Source: Apoderus coryli (lineage: Eukaryota; Arthropoda; Insecta; Coleoptera; Attelabidae). From it: a DNA stretch of 64,000 nt. Location of the stretch: positions 8,568,342 to 8,632,341 of the forward strand of contig OU452216.1 of the NCBI GenBank assembly GCA_911728435.2. Direction: 5' to 3'. Numbering within the stretch: the stretch's first letter is position 1; each line of letters opens with the position of its first letter. A model generated the notes under the pieces. The model saw nothing but the letters and a program-made list of their open reading frames with translations, was not told the origin of the DNA and searched no databases. Below are positions 1 through 11,857 of this stretch, piece after piece. The position numbers and the translations under genes are program-made.

Positions 1-105
1 GCCCTCGTGTCTATATCAAAATGCTGTTTATTATAGAACAACCCTATATAAACATAAACTTCCCACTAAGATCCAATGTATATTTAGTTAAGCGATTATA
101 ATTTA

Positions 106-134
106 CTGAGGATGGCTTTAGCTAAAGCCGAAAC
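106..134 (+). ncRNA. Hammerhead-ribozyme-like core (Penelope-type), probably a remnant
   Basis: The motif CTGAGGA (106-112) is followed by a perfect 7-bp stem (114-120 with 123-129, GGCTTTA/TAAAGCC) and then GAAAC (130-134). This is the order of the conserved hammerhead core CUGANGA, stem II, GAAA. Such motifs are known from the terminal repeats of Penelope-like retroelements. Stem I, stem III and the cleavage triplet were not established, so activity is unproven. Confidence 0.45.
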
Positions 135-852
135 ATGTATAAATAAAGAAAATCAATTTTAAGTTATTAAAAAACAGAATTTTGTTGGATATGACATGAA
201 TAATTATATAAAAAAAAATTTCTCTTGTAAAAAAAGCTATAAAAAGTATCACTTTGGAGTTCTACTTACTTCATTTTCATCTCACCTTGTCTATTCATTT
301 TTTAACATTTTTATGTTTGTGAATGTTTGACGTTTGAAATGTCTTTCTGCCGTTTTAACGAGGCAAATAGCTTTTTGTGCTATGAAATTACCTAATTTTG
401 GTTAATTTTCCAAAGTACTACATTCAAGATTTTTTTGTTCATATTGATTCATATTTGTTGCACAAAATAAGGTCCTTTTTTCCCTGTTGGCGACGCCTAT
501 GTCTATAATTCCATGACAAATGAAATCATGATTACCAGATAACGCTGAATTTATGATAATAATTCTATTCTCAACAAAGAAGTATAACTGAGACCAATGT
601 ATTCGCATATCAAGACTTAAAAGAAGATAGTTTTTCTCAATTTATCATCAAAAGTGGTGAGTGTTAAGTAGTTAAGCATCAGAAATATTTATTTTTCCAA
701 GGTACATAGTGTAAGACATTTTCCCAATCCAAGATTGTAATATTAGACAACACGCAGTTTCGTGCTCCTCCTGGTTATTTCGTGTAGGTAAGGCCAAAAT
801 ATTTGTTGTTAGTTAAAAAATGTGAAAAATATTCTAGTCAACTGTACCTAAC
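135..852. other. No gene seen
   Basis: AT-rich sequence with only short, stop-riddled reading frames on both strands. No conserved domain or RNA gene is visible. Confidence 0.5.
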
Positions 853-985
853 AGGTCATTCAATAAGTTCGTAAGATAAGTAAGAAAAAAACTAAAACGT
901 TTACGTACGTTTGAAGGTTGATACTAAATAAAAATAATATGGAAAAAATTCTAGTACCGCCATCTATGGCCTTTTTGAATGACCT
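853..985 (+). repeat. Short MITE-like element (AGGTCATT termini)
   Basis: The element starts AGGTCATTCAATAAG and ends TTGAATGACCT, so its ends are inverted copies. The internal stretch reading TATGGAAAAAATTCTAGTA also occurs in the related copy at 3899-4157, and in degenerate form at 43147-43180 and 61080-61135. The ends and the multiple copies suggest a small non-autonomous DNA transposon. No coding capacity is visible. Confidence 0.6.
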
Positions 986-1930
986 AATATAATCCATTGT
1001 GATGGCAATGTAAATAGGTGTAAGTTTTAATTTAATTCTTAATTAATTGTAGACAATACTTTAAAGTAACTTTAACTTACAATTAAGATTATCGTAATAT
1101 ATGACAATAAAATAAATCTGACAATATCTACAGCTATTTTTTTTATAACTTTATAGTTTTAAAAGCCGAACGGTCAAAATCCTCCTGAACCCTGTCACAT
1201 ATTGATTTTGCATTATTTTTTTTAGAAATATAGCTAGGAAGCTTGGACAACAGGTTTGACCTATAGCAATTTGTTCTTACGTCATATACAGAGGTAATGT
1301 TTTTTGTTCATTTTTAGAGCAATCTGCCGAGTGAACTAATGAAAGTAGAAATTATTCGAAACTAGCAAATTAAAGATTAATCTTTTCTGAGCAATTTCGT
1401 TTTTTATTCACTCTAAAAACTCACTTATTACGGAAGTTACAGGGTTTTGTTGAAAAGGTGCATTTTATGAGACTGTATAACATTTTTATAATATAGTGTT
1501 CGTTTCTAAAAAAATTGTGTAAAATTAATATGTTACAGGATCTAAGAGAAATGATGTAAAATTCAAGTCAATTCAATCAATTCGAGTCAATTTTGACCGT
1601 TTGATTAATTTTGACGGTGTCTATTTTGTAATTGTTACTAGTTAATGTTGACTGTTTTTTCTGGTAATGCAAAATGAAAATAGTTTTATATAAATACAAA
1701 ATAGTCGGTGACTTATATTAAATGTTAAAATTATAGAAAAATTCAACATTTTGATTGTGAGCAAAATGTTCAACTATTTTACTTGAAATAAATGATTAAA
1801 AATATTTTAATTTATGTGAATTCTAGAAAGGAACAAATAAATGGTTAGTCTAGGAAATATATTGTTTTATTGTTGCTCTGGAGGACTGCACTTATGGCTG
1901 ATATCGGCAGTACTTCGTCTTAGAAATCCC
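986..1930. other. No gene seen
   Basis: AT-rich, non-coding on both strands; nothing recognisable. Confidence 0.5.
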
Positions 1931-1934
1931 AGCA

Positions 1935-2470
1935 TTCAATGATTTTTAGTAATCGGTTGGAAAATTCCAGCAACAAAGCCAAAACGGTGTGGAAAATTTT
2001 CCGAGAATGTACTGGTACAAAATCGTAATAAACCAATAGCCCTCACTTACAACAACAATATTATTTCACACCCATCTGAGGTCGCTACTGTTCCCATTTT
2101 AATGGAAATTTGTCTGCCCATTGTACTGTGGGGAGAAGTATGTTTTTTGGTCCAGTGTCAGCGGAGGACGTTGCAAGAGTCCTATCTAAATTCCCTAATA
2201 AAAAATCTACGGGTATAGACAGTATTCCAATAAAGGTATTAAAGGAATCTGCTGACGTGTTCTGTCCCATAATAGCGGAGTTGTCAAGTATGTCTGTACA
2301 TCATGGGAGATTTCCGGAGCAACTGAAGAGGTCCGTTATCATCCCATTACATAAAAAGGGTGACCAGAAAGCCATGGCAAATTATAGCTTTAATAAGCAC
2401 TGTGTCGAAGGTGATTGAGAAGCTTGTGGCCGAGAGAATTTTTGAATTTTTAAGCCAGTGTGATGTGTTA
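1935..2470 (+). mobile_element. Non-LTR retrotransposon fragment (linker and N-terminal RT)
   Basis: A decayed piece of a LINE reverse transcriptase. From about 1935 the translation reads NSSNKAKTVWKIF, a typical linker between the endonuclease and RT domains. At 2110-2400 it continues with KSTGIDSIPIKVLKE and VIIPLHKKGDQKAMANY, the fingers region of RT. A frameshift near 2390 moves the frame to ALISTVSKVIEKLVAERI (RT block 1-2), and the sequence then degenerates. The palm (DD motif) is missing, so this is a dead 5'- and 3'-truncated copy. It is Jockey/LOA-like by eye, but the clade is uncertain. Confidence 0.75.
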
Positions 2471-3491
2471 AGCGGTTGTCTTCAAAAAATTCCATATTAT
2501 TTTATTTCATGCAATTCAAGTCATTCAAAATCTGACAACAAGCAAGAAAAATTGCAAGAATCGCGGATGCCACACTTTGTTTGTAGATTTTCACCATACA
2601 TATTCCAGCACATTTTCCTACTACTATTTTATACTTATTTTTATTTTAATATTCACACGAACTAAATCTGGCAGAATTGTTTGTAAATGACACATGTTGA
2701 CACATTTGGCATTCGAATATTGATATTTTACCGTCCTCACCAGACAGGTTACAATTTCAATAAAGCTCAATGATTTGGGTCATAGAGATGCAACAAATGT
2801 ATCGATATACTCTGTCTTTCATTATTAGAGATGCAAGAAATGTATTGAAATATTCCAGTCGATCTCAATTTCTTTTCAAGGATGAACTAAAATAAAAGAA
2901 TAACGAATTTAGCCAAAAATCGTTTAATTTGAAAAGTTAACCTTCCAAAATTCCTACAAAATCATCCTACAAAACAGGCAAATTTGACAGCAAAAGTGGA
3001 ATTTTTCATATGCTATGAAAACAATACTTTATGAGACTACCTGTATATTTAAAATTATTTTTATTAGTGCTTATAGTAGACCTATATTATACAAGCACAG
3101 TACAATATAAATATTTATTTTATAGGTACCCATAATAAAAAATAGTTTGGACAAGACCCAAGTAACAATATTTTATTATGTGCCTCGTAAAACTATTCTA
3201 ATACTGTTTCTTTAAATACAAACAAAACCCCTTCCTGTAAATTTATCTGTTACAATTCGAACGCAAGCGTGCAGTATCCTGCAACATATACAAAGCAGGA
3301 TCAATAACACATTTGTAGTCCTGCAGTAAACACACATAGGTAACCTAAAAATTAAAATAACAAAAACCACAAGCATCTTTTTAAATATCTAATTCTTGTT
3401 TGATAATTGTACCAGTACGCTGTACAAAGTGTACCCCAGTCCGGGTATAGCCCGCAGTGTATGGGCCCTACCCCAAGCAGCCTCCTGCAAT
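2471..3491. other. Upstream region of the DHHC gene; no separate gene seen
   Basis: Nothing coding is recognised. The reading frame of the next gene stays open upstream of its first ATG (from about 3396), so part of 3400-3491 is probably 5' UTR. I could not place a promoter or a non-coding first exon. Confidence 0.4.
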
Positions 3492-6400
3492 ATGGTGGCA
3501 GATACTGAACACCCTCGCGCAACAGCTAAAGACTCTAATTGTGTAGCGGATATATCTGATGAGTCCCAGAAAACGATTTTTGATTTGGTTAAAAATGGGT
3601 AAGGATTGTTACTCTTAACGACTTAATTCAGAAATTATCATTCCTGTTTTCGCATACAGGAAATTGCAGGACGTTGAAGAGTTTGTCAACAAATTTGGCA
3701 CTGATGTATTTTCTGCTAGGGATGAATGGGGATATACACCAGCCCATTGGGCCTCTTTGGATGGCAGTGTTGAGATAATGAGATTTATCGTTAACAGGGG
3801 AGGGCCAGTAGATTTGCCATGTTTGGGTACGCAAGGTCCAAGACCTATCCATTGGGCCTGTAGAAAAGGTACATAAGCGAAAGTAGATTGCTTTTAACAG
3901 GTCATTCGATAGGTCCGTTGAATAACTAAGAAACAACACTTTTTCCTTTTGCAAATGTGGCTGTTTATTTGCGATTTCAATCAATCCAAAAGTGCATAGT
4001 CACTGTTGATGGTGGTTCCTTTCAAAATGCTATAACTCACGGATCAAAGGTCAGATTGCTGTGAAATTTACACACGTATCGTTTAAAGGTTAGTACTAAA
4101 TAAAAATCATATGGAAAAAATTCTAGTAACGCCATCTACGGACTTATTCAATGACCTAATAAAAGAGCTTTTTGTAGAAAAACAAAAATACTTAAAATTT
4201 TATGAATGTTTTAAAGGCCATGCAGCTGTTGTACAAGTATTGTTGCAAGCAGGAGTTGCCGTAAATGCTGCAGATTTTAAAGGTCTGACACCTTTAATGA
4301 CTGCTTGCATGTTTGGAAGGTCAGCAACCGCAGCATACCTTTTAGGTAAGACAACAACGGTTACATAGAAATGCTTAATTTGTTTTATACAAAAAATATA
4401 GTAAACTATGAAAATATTGGGTCTGCCAGATAACTTTTTTTTTTTAAAATGCTATAAAAGAAAAACTGCTGAATATTTTCTCAAATTTCTTTTTTTATTT
4501 GAAAGTACAATCCTTCCGGTTAATAATGACAAATAATTTCATTCAAATGGCTGCCTCGGCTGGCCATGCAGTAGCCTACACGATCGGTCCAATTTTTAAG
4601 CACATTATCGATTGTGTGCAGCTGTATTTCACCAATGGCTTCACGAATATTGTCCTTTAAAGCGTCAGTTGTCTCTGGCTTGTCGGCGTAACACTTATCT
4701 TTGACGGCACCCCACACGCCGTCCTGTTGAAACCAAATGGTGCCAATATCCTCCTCTTCAATTTTTGTGAACAAAAATTCGTTCAACATGGCTCGATAAC
4801 GATCACCATTGACTATAACGGCCACTCCTTGCTCATTTTCGAAGAAAAATGGCCCAATGCCTCCGGACCAAAATCCGCACCAAACAGTGACTCGTTTTGG
4901 GTGCATCGGCTTTTGAATGTATGCGTGCGGGTTTTCTGTGCCCCAAATGCGACAATTTTGCTTGTTTACATACCCGCCAAGATCAAAATGAGCTTCATCT
5001 GAAAAGATGATTTTTTTGGCAAAATCGGCATCTTCTGTAAGTCGATCGCAGGCCCACTGAGCGAAGCGAAAACGCATTGGATGGTCAGTTGGCTTCAACT
5101 CCTGAACCAATTGGACTTTGTATGGCGTCATACCAAGGTCTTTATGCAAAATTCGTCTCAATGATGTCACCGAAATGTTCAATTGTTGAGACCGACGGTG
5201 AATTGATGTTGATGGCGCTTCACGCACACTTTTTGCCACAGCAGCAATATTCTCGGGTGTACGCACTGTTTTTGGCTTTTCACGCTTTGGTTTATCGATG
5301 AGGATGCCAGTTTCTTTCACTTTTTTCACGAGATAACGAACATACGGAGCTGACGGTGCTTCTCTTCTTCCAAAATCCGTACGCAATTTTCGCACACATT
5401 CTGCAACATTACCATGATTTTCAAAGTAATGTCGCAATATTTCCCAGCGTTGTTCAAGCGTACACACAACCATATTCGTTCAGCGGAAGGATAAAACTAA
5501 TTATCTGTCAAATCAGACATGAGCTAAGTGTTACCCTTCACGAAATAAGCACTAGTTGAAAAAAAAAAAACGTTAGTGGCGGACCCGATATGTATATATA
5601 TTATACAGGGTGTCCACTGTATAATTTTTATTGATTTAAATAAATCTGAAGGAAGAAGGACATTTCAAACAAGTTATTTTGATGTTTTGTAAAGGTATGG
5701 GAGCAATGAATCATCTACTTGACATTAACGGAGATGGTGCCATGCATTGGGCAGCTTACAAAGGCTATCCCGATCTATTGAAATTGCTTATGTATTCCGG
5801 AGCGAATCTTCAACGAGCCGACCATTTTGGCTCGACACCCTTACATTTAGCCTGTTTATCGGGAAGTTTGGGATGTGTGAAGCTTTTATGCGAAAAAGTA
5901 AGTTGGATTGCTTAGAATTGTAGTCTTGAAGATCATTTACTGATCATTTCTAGAGCGACATAGATCTCGAGCCAAAAGACAAAAATGATAAGACGCCATT
6001 AATGCTGGCAGTTGGACATAGACATATGGATATTGTGGATACGCTCCATGTCGCAATCAAAAGACGAACCGGCTGGCTTCCACCAATGACCGAAATATGG
6101 GGCTTATTGTTTGGTAGGGCTGGTAATTCAAAGGCTCCGCTAGTTTTTTTCATGTCGTCTGTGTTATTGTGGGTTTATCCTATGTACATTATAAGGGTAG
6201 GACTACCCCCAAAGTCTTACACCAAAATTTAGCTCAATTCCTATTTTTGCAGTGTATCCCCATCACCTGGTACATCCTCAGGTTGTCCCATTACTGTTTC
6301 ATCTCCTGCAACATAGTCATGTGGGTATGTTGGATGGTAGCAAACCGAAAGGATCCCGGATACATTCCGACCAATTCTGAATCGTATCATAGAGCAATCA

Positions 6401-7043
6401 AACAGATCCCGTATTTGGATAAATGGAAGAAGCGAAATTCAATTTTGAACAGATTATGCCACACTTGTAGGACGTTAAGGCCACTTCGAGCGAAACATTG
6501 TAGAGTATGCAATCGATGTGTTTCGTATTTCGATCATCATTGCCCGTTTATTTATAATTGTGTGGGTAAGTTAGCCATTTGTCTTTGATATTTGAAAGTT
6601 TCATTTGTGAATATTATTTCAGGGTTACGAAATAGGATGTGGTTCTTCTGGTTTGTTATGTGCGTAGCTATAAATTGCTCTTTTACCATCTACTTTGCCA
6701 CATACTGTATAGCGATCGAAGGCTTTGGCGTTCTTTACGTACTTGGGTTATTAGAAGCTTTTGTTTTCTCTGGATTGGGATGGATACTCACCTGCACATC
6801 GGTAAGATTAACTGGTTCAAGCTCGCGCCAAGCTAATAACTGTTTTGTCTTCAGGTGCTTCATGCATGTATGAACCTGACCACAAATGAAATGGTCAACT
6901 ACAAACGTTACCCATATCTTAGAGATAAACGTGGACGTTACTACAATCCATTTTCTAGAGGACCAATTCTTAATTTAGCCGAATTTTTCTTTTGTCTACC
7001 AGAGGAAGACGAAGAGGAAGAGTCATATGATGAGTACATATGA
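3492..7043 (+). CDS. Hip14: Ankyrin-repeat DHHC palmitoyltransferase (HIP14/ZDHHC17-ZDHHC13 type)
   Basis: Predicted S-acyltransferase that attaches palmitate to cysteines of client proteins at Golgi or vesicle membranes (family knowledge). Coding exons with GT/AG borders: 3492-3598, 3660-3868, 4217-4345, 5695-5897, 5954-6196, 6253-6565, 6623-6801, 6855-7043. Together they make 1572 nt, 523 aa, and the phases agree throughout. About six ankyrin repeats (residues ~56-270; cores YTPAHWASLDG, GDGAMHWAAYKG, STPLHLACLSG) are followed by transmembrane segments (~278-330). Next come a zinc-binding cysteine-rich domain with an intact DHHC (~391-394, in YFDHHCPFIYNCVG), further membrane segments, and a TTxE motif (TTNE, ~470). 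The protein ends in an acidic tail, EEDEEEESYDEYI. Human and fly HIP14 are about 630 aa, so this one is short at both ends, or an upstream exon is missing. The ATG at 3492 is the first in frame, but the N-terminus is uncertain. A mariner lies in intron 3 and a MITE in intron 2. HIP14 versus the ZDHHC13-like paralogue cannot be decided here. Confidence 0.88.
3899..4157 (+). repeat. MITE-like element in intron 2 of the DHHC gene
   Basis: It begins AGGTCATTCGATAGG and ends TTCAATGACCT, an inverted copy, and belongs to the same family as 853-985. It lies wholly between the donor at 3869 and the acceptor ending at 4216. An open frame runs from inside it into exon 3, but this is a by-product of the insertion and not an exon. 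Confidence 0.6.
4417..5588 (-). mobile_element. Defective mariner-type transposon with internal deletion
   Basis: A Tc1/mariner element inserted in intron 3 of the DHHC gene, opposite to the host strand. Ends are imperfect inverted repeats (left TTGGGTCTGCCAGATAAC; right end, reversed, TCGGGTCCGCCACTAACG), flanked by TA on both sides. The transposase frame runs 5473-4520 (317 aa). It has an N-terminal helix-turn-helix region (EQRWEILRHYFENHGN), then FSDEAHFD with the first catalytic Asp and WFQQDG with the second. The protein then jumps straight to WGAVKDKC. The block before WGAVKDKC that carries the third catalytic Asp is missing without breaking the frame. The copy therefore cannot be catalytically active, though its frame and ends are well kept, suggesting recent insertion or mobilisation in trans. 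Confidence 0.9.
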
Positions 7044-7230
7044 TATAGGAAGACCCACGGGTATACCACCAATCAGTGTTCTTCAATATCTTCGAGTGCA
7101 GGCCGTTATAGCAGAGATAGTAGCCAAATTAATTTGCAGACAAGTAAAAAAGCATACGACACTCTAAATGTTTTGTTGTAGATAATTCATAATTATTATA
7201 TTGTTCACTGGTTTCTTTTTCAAACCGATT

Positions 7231-7510
7231 TTACGCGTTTAAAACTCTTTTTCGATGGACGCTCATCACGCAAAGTCCAACAACAACATTGTTGACGGTA
7301 ACCAAGTTTTTACCTGACGCAAGGTGCTGAATGACCTTTGTATTGTGCGCTTTTTTAACTAGTTCAACTAGTTCAATTTCTTTTAACTCGTAGGCTGGCA
7401 GATTTTCATTAGAGAATCGCTGACCTAAAGACCTTATCAATGAATCCAGATACGAAAGATCTCGACCCTACTCGTTACCAGAACCTGCTGGAGAATTTGC
7501 ACGAAACTTT
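7231..7510 (-). pseudogene. hAT transposase C-terminal remnant
   Basis: On the minus strand, from about 7510 downwards, the translation contains YLDSLIRSLGQRFSNENL followed by LPAYELKEIELVELVKKAH. This resembles the region before the dimerisation domain of hAT-superfamily transposases, where a similar phrase (yLDslI..L..RF) is common. An in-frame stop occurs upstream and the rest of the transposase is absent. It lies just 3' of the DHHC gene and may fall in its 3' UTR. Confidence 0.5.
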
Positions 7511-7788
7511 TGTCGATTTGTAAACTCTCGGTATTTTTAAAGGCACATTTTCCAGGTGTGTTTTTAAAAGCTCCAAAACATTTACAACAGGTTACAAAAA
7601 TGCAAAATGTTTTGCTATTAAGCAGACACTATTTTTTTTAATAAGGTCCGTCCAGCGTCCCACCCTGACTACGCCCATGGAAATATGATTTTTGCAAAAT
7701 TATTACGTACGACATTATATTGTAAGCTTAAAGCTCGTTGAAATAAATTTTAAGCAGTACTTTCAGGTATTTTATTTATTACATTGTG

Positions 7789-8245
7789 GACAGGTAGCAT
7801 ATCTCAGGAAATAATAGTCGTAGGACAATGGGAAAAAAATTCTTTTAGGGAAATTCACCATGGGAAATCGCTGGAAATAGTTTTTTAGTTCCTAACTATA
7901 CCGCTAGGGGGCGTAATAGATACAGGAATGCGAAAAATGCATTTTTATTGAAAATTTCGCAATATAAGTTAGAAAAACAATACTACCACAGTAATGCTAC
8001 TGAGATTCGGCATCTTTTTTGGTGTATCACATTTTATTGTAAGGCTTGAAATGAAGGCAGCAGGGAAGGACGAAATTTTACGTATGATAATGTGTATAAC
8101 TTTGGTTTGGATTAACCGAATTTATCAATCTAATTTGTGTTTAAGAACTCAAGCCTTGCTGATGAAGAAAAAAAATATTTTAAATCATAATTGTTTTTTG
8201 GGGCTCCGCTAGATGGTGATGTTTGCATCGCCTAAGGTTTTTTTG
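7789..8245 (+). repeat. Dispersed repeat, single copy of the foldback arm
   Basis: The stretch starting GGACAGGTAGCATATCTC is nearly identical to both arms of the inverted repeat at 21113-22112. It runs through GGGGCTCCGCTAGATGG to GCATCGCCTAAGG. No coding frame with domain similarity is visible. Its reappearance as a single arm shows that the arm is a dispersed repeat and was not made from local JHAMT sequence. Confidence 0.75.
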
Positions 8246-9094
8246 ATTTTTCTTTAAAAACTTAAATGGAATGATACAAATATTTTATCAAAAATGAAAA
8301 GTAAATTGAATTTGCAACAAAAAAGTCCCAAACCGCACAGGAAAATCTTTATTAGTTTGAGAGTTATGGCCAAAAGAATGTTGTTCACCAAAATTCGTTG
8401 AAAATTCATGTATCTTTAATTTTCCGTGATCAAGAATGCCATGGGAAATAAAGAAATAGGTTTAAACTGTATTAAACTGATAGTTTAACAAATAAAAATA
8501 ATAAAAATAATTTGGGAGCAAAAATAATTAGCATGTTTTGTCTTATTTTTTCTAAACCCCCTCCTGGTTACGCCTATGTGTGGAAACACATCTTATTATT
8601 ATTATTACACTATTCTATATTCATTGAACAACCTGTATAATAGTTGTTTCTTCTAATTTCCAAAACATTCCTTTCAATATTAGTCTTAATAATAAAGCAT
8701 AGATAGAGAGAGCACTAAACTAAACAATGAAAGCTTTCTCTTTGAGAAAAAAGAAGTTCATGACTTTACTTATTAGATCTATGGGAAATATAAAAAAGGC
8801 CCACAAACGGTCCTTGACCTCATTATATTAGAAACAAATAGAAAGTTGCAGCAATGCTGCTTTTGATGTAGGCGCAACCTAATTCAAAAGATGCAGGTCC
8901 CCTCCCTATCGAAAAAAATAAATAAACTACACAACTTATCTCTTCAAAAGTTTAATAGAGGATGTACGAGGTTTTTGACCTCCCAAAAATATGTCAAATG
9001 CATAACCATAGGTTCTGTTGCATAGATTAAATAATCAAATCAGGGATGTATTGAGGTGGTAATAGGCTAAACTATTAGAGGACGAATTATGAAA
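8246..9094. other. No gene seen
   Basis: AT-rich non-coding sequence between a dispersed repeat and the satellite array. Confidence 0.5.
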
Positions 9095-11857
9095 GATATT
9101 AGACATTTTTTTGATTTTTTTTTGTATAAGCTATGTGTCCCCTTTTATTATCCCATTTTCCTTTATTTTTTTATTATAAATTAAATTAAAATACTAAAAT
9201 TGCACTATAGAGAGTTTTTTAAAGAAAAAATCAAAAGCAACAAAAAAAAAAGAATGCAAAATTCTCGCATTTATTCAATTTTTAAACAAAAATTAGACTT
9301 GTTATACATTTTTTTGATTTTTTTTGTATAACCTATGTGTCCCCTTTTATTATCCCATTTTCCTTTATTTTTTTTATTAGAAATTAAATTAAAATACTAA
9401 AATTGCACTATAGAGAGTTTTTTAAAGAAAAAATCAAAAGCAACAAAAAAAAAAAATGCAAAATTCTCGCATTTATTCAATTTTTAAACAAAAATTAGAT
9501 TTGTTATACATTTTTTTGTTTTTTTTTTTGTATAAGCTATGTGTCCCCTTTTATTATCCCATTTTCCTTTATTTTTTTTATTAGAAATTAAATTAAAATA
9601 CTAAAATTGCACTATAGAGAGTTTTTTAAAGAAAAAATCAAAAGCAACAAAAAAAATGCAAAATTCTCGCATTTATTCAATTTTTAAACAAAAATTAGAC
9701 TTGTTATACATTTTTTTGATTTTTTTTGTATAAGCTATGTGTCCCCTTTTATTATCCCATTTTCCTTTATTTTTTTTATTAGAAATTAAATTGAAATACT
9801 AAAATTGCACTATAGAGAGTTTTTTAAAGAAAAAATCAAAAGCAACAAAAAAAAAAATGCAAAATTCTCGCATTTATTCAATTTTTAAACAAAAATTAGA
9901 CTTGTTATACATTTTTTTGATTTTTTTTGTATAAACTATGTGTCTCCTTTTATTATCCCATTTTCCTTTATTTTTTTTATTAGAAATTAAATTAAAATAC
10001 TAAAATTGCAGTATAGAGAGTTTTTTAAAGAAAAATTCAAAAGCAACAAAAAAACAATGCAAAATTCTCGCATTTAATCAATTTTTAAACAAAAATTAGA
10101 TTTGTTATACATTTTTTTGATTTGTTTTTTTGTATAAGCTATGTGTCCCCTCTTATTATCCCATTTTCCTTTATTTTTTTATTAGAAATTAAATTAAAAT
10201 ACTAAAATTGCAGTATAGAGAGTTTTTGAAAGAAAAATTCAAAAGCAACAAAAAAACAATGCAAAATTCTCGCATTTATTCAATTTTTAAACAAAAATTA
10301 GACTTGTTATACATTTTTTTGATTTTTTTTGTATAAACTATGTGTCCCCTTTTATTATCCCATTTTCCTTTATTTTTTTATTAGAAATTAAATTAAAATA
10401 CTAAAATTGCACTATAGAGAGTTTTTTAAAGAAAAAATCAAAAGCAACAAAAAAAATGCAAAATCCTCGCATTTATTCAATTTTTAAACAAAAATTAGAC
10501 TTGTTATACATTTTTTTGATTTTTTTTGTATAAGCTATGTGTCCCCTTTTATTATCCCATTTTCCTTTATTTTTTTATTAGAAATTAAATTAAAATACTA
10601 AAATTGGACTATAGAGAGTTTTTTAAAGAAAAAATCAAAAGCAACAAAAAAAAATGCAAAATTCTCGCATTTATTCAATTTTTAAACAAAAATTAGACTT
10701 GTTATACATTTTTTTGATTTTTTTTTTGTATAAGCTATGTGTCCCTTTTTATTATCCCATTTTCCTTTATTTTTTTATTATAAATTAAATTAATACTAAA
10801 ATTGCACTATAGAGAGTTTTTTAAAGAAAAAATCAAAAGCAACAAAAAAAAAATGCAAAATTCTCGCATTTATTCAATTTTTAAACAAAAATTAGACTTG
10901 TTATACATTTTTTTGATTTTTTTTTTTTGTATAAGCTATGTGTCCCTTTTTATTATCCCATTTTCCTTTATTTTTTTATTAGAAATTAAATTAAAATACT
11001 AAAATTGCACTATAGAGAGTTTTTTAAAGAAAAAATCAAAAGCAACAAAAAAAAATGCAAAATTCTCGCATTTATTCAATTTTTAAACAAAAATTAGACT
11101 TGTCATACATTTTTTTGATTTTTTTTTGTATAAGCTATGTGTCCCCTTTTATTATCCCATTTTCCTTTATTTTTTTATTAGAAATTAAATTAAAATACTA
11201 AAATTGCACTATAGAGAGTTTTTTAAAGAAAAAATCAAAAGCAACAAAAAAAAATGCAAAATTCTCGCATTTATTCAATTTTTAAACAAAAATTAGACTT
11301 GTTATACATTTTTTTGATTTTTTTTTTTGTATAAGCTATGTGTCCCCTTTTATTATCCCATTTTCCTTTATTTTTTTTATTAGAAATGAAATTAAAATAC
11401 TAAAATTGCACTATAGAGAGTTTTTTAAAGAAAAAATCAAAAGCAACAAAAAAAAATTGCAAAATTCCCGCATTTATTCAATTTTTAAACAAAAATTAGA
11501 CTTGTTATACATTTTTTTGATTTTTTTTTGTATAAGCTATGTGTCCCCTTTTATTATCCCATTTTCCTTTATTTTTTTATTAGAAATTAAATTAAAATAC
11601 TAAAATTGCACTATAGAGAGTTTTTGAAAGAAAAAATCAAAAGCAACAAAAAAAATGCAAAATTCTCGCGTTTATTCAATTTTTAAACAAAAATTAGACT
11701 TGTTATACATTTTTTTGATTTTTTTTTGTATAAGCTATGTGTCCCCTTTTATTATCCCATTTTCCTTTATTTTTTTTTTATTAAAAATTAAATTAAAATA
11801 CTAAAATTGCACTATAGAGAGTTTTTTTAAAGAAAAAATCAAAAGCAACAAACAAAA
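9095..11857. repeat. AT-rich tandem satellite, ~200-bp unit, about 14 copies
   Basis: The marker CTATGTGTCCCC recurs at about 9131, 9333, 9537, 9734, 9936, 10139, 10337, 10534, 10735, 10935, 11135, 11336, 11537 and 11735, giving a period of 197-204 bp. Units are highly similar and vary mainly in the lengths of A and T runs. Open frames inside the array are by-products of the repeat and contain no known domain. The last unit decays after ACAAAAACGC near 11857. Confidence 0.95.

Noticed and set aside
4111..4216. Open frame extending exon 3 of the DHHC gene upstream
   Set aside because: It lies in the MITE and before a good acceptor at 4215-4216; phases fit only with exon 3 starting at 4217.
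10802..11603. Open frames (HYREFFKEKIKSNKKK...) that look like a membrane protein
   Set aside because: They repeat with the satellite unit, change frame between units and have no independent support.
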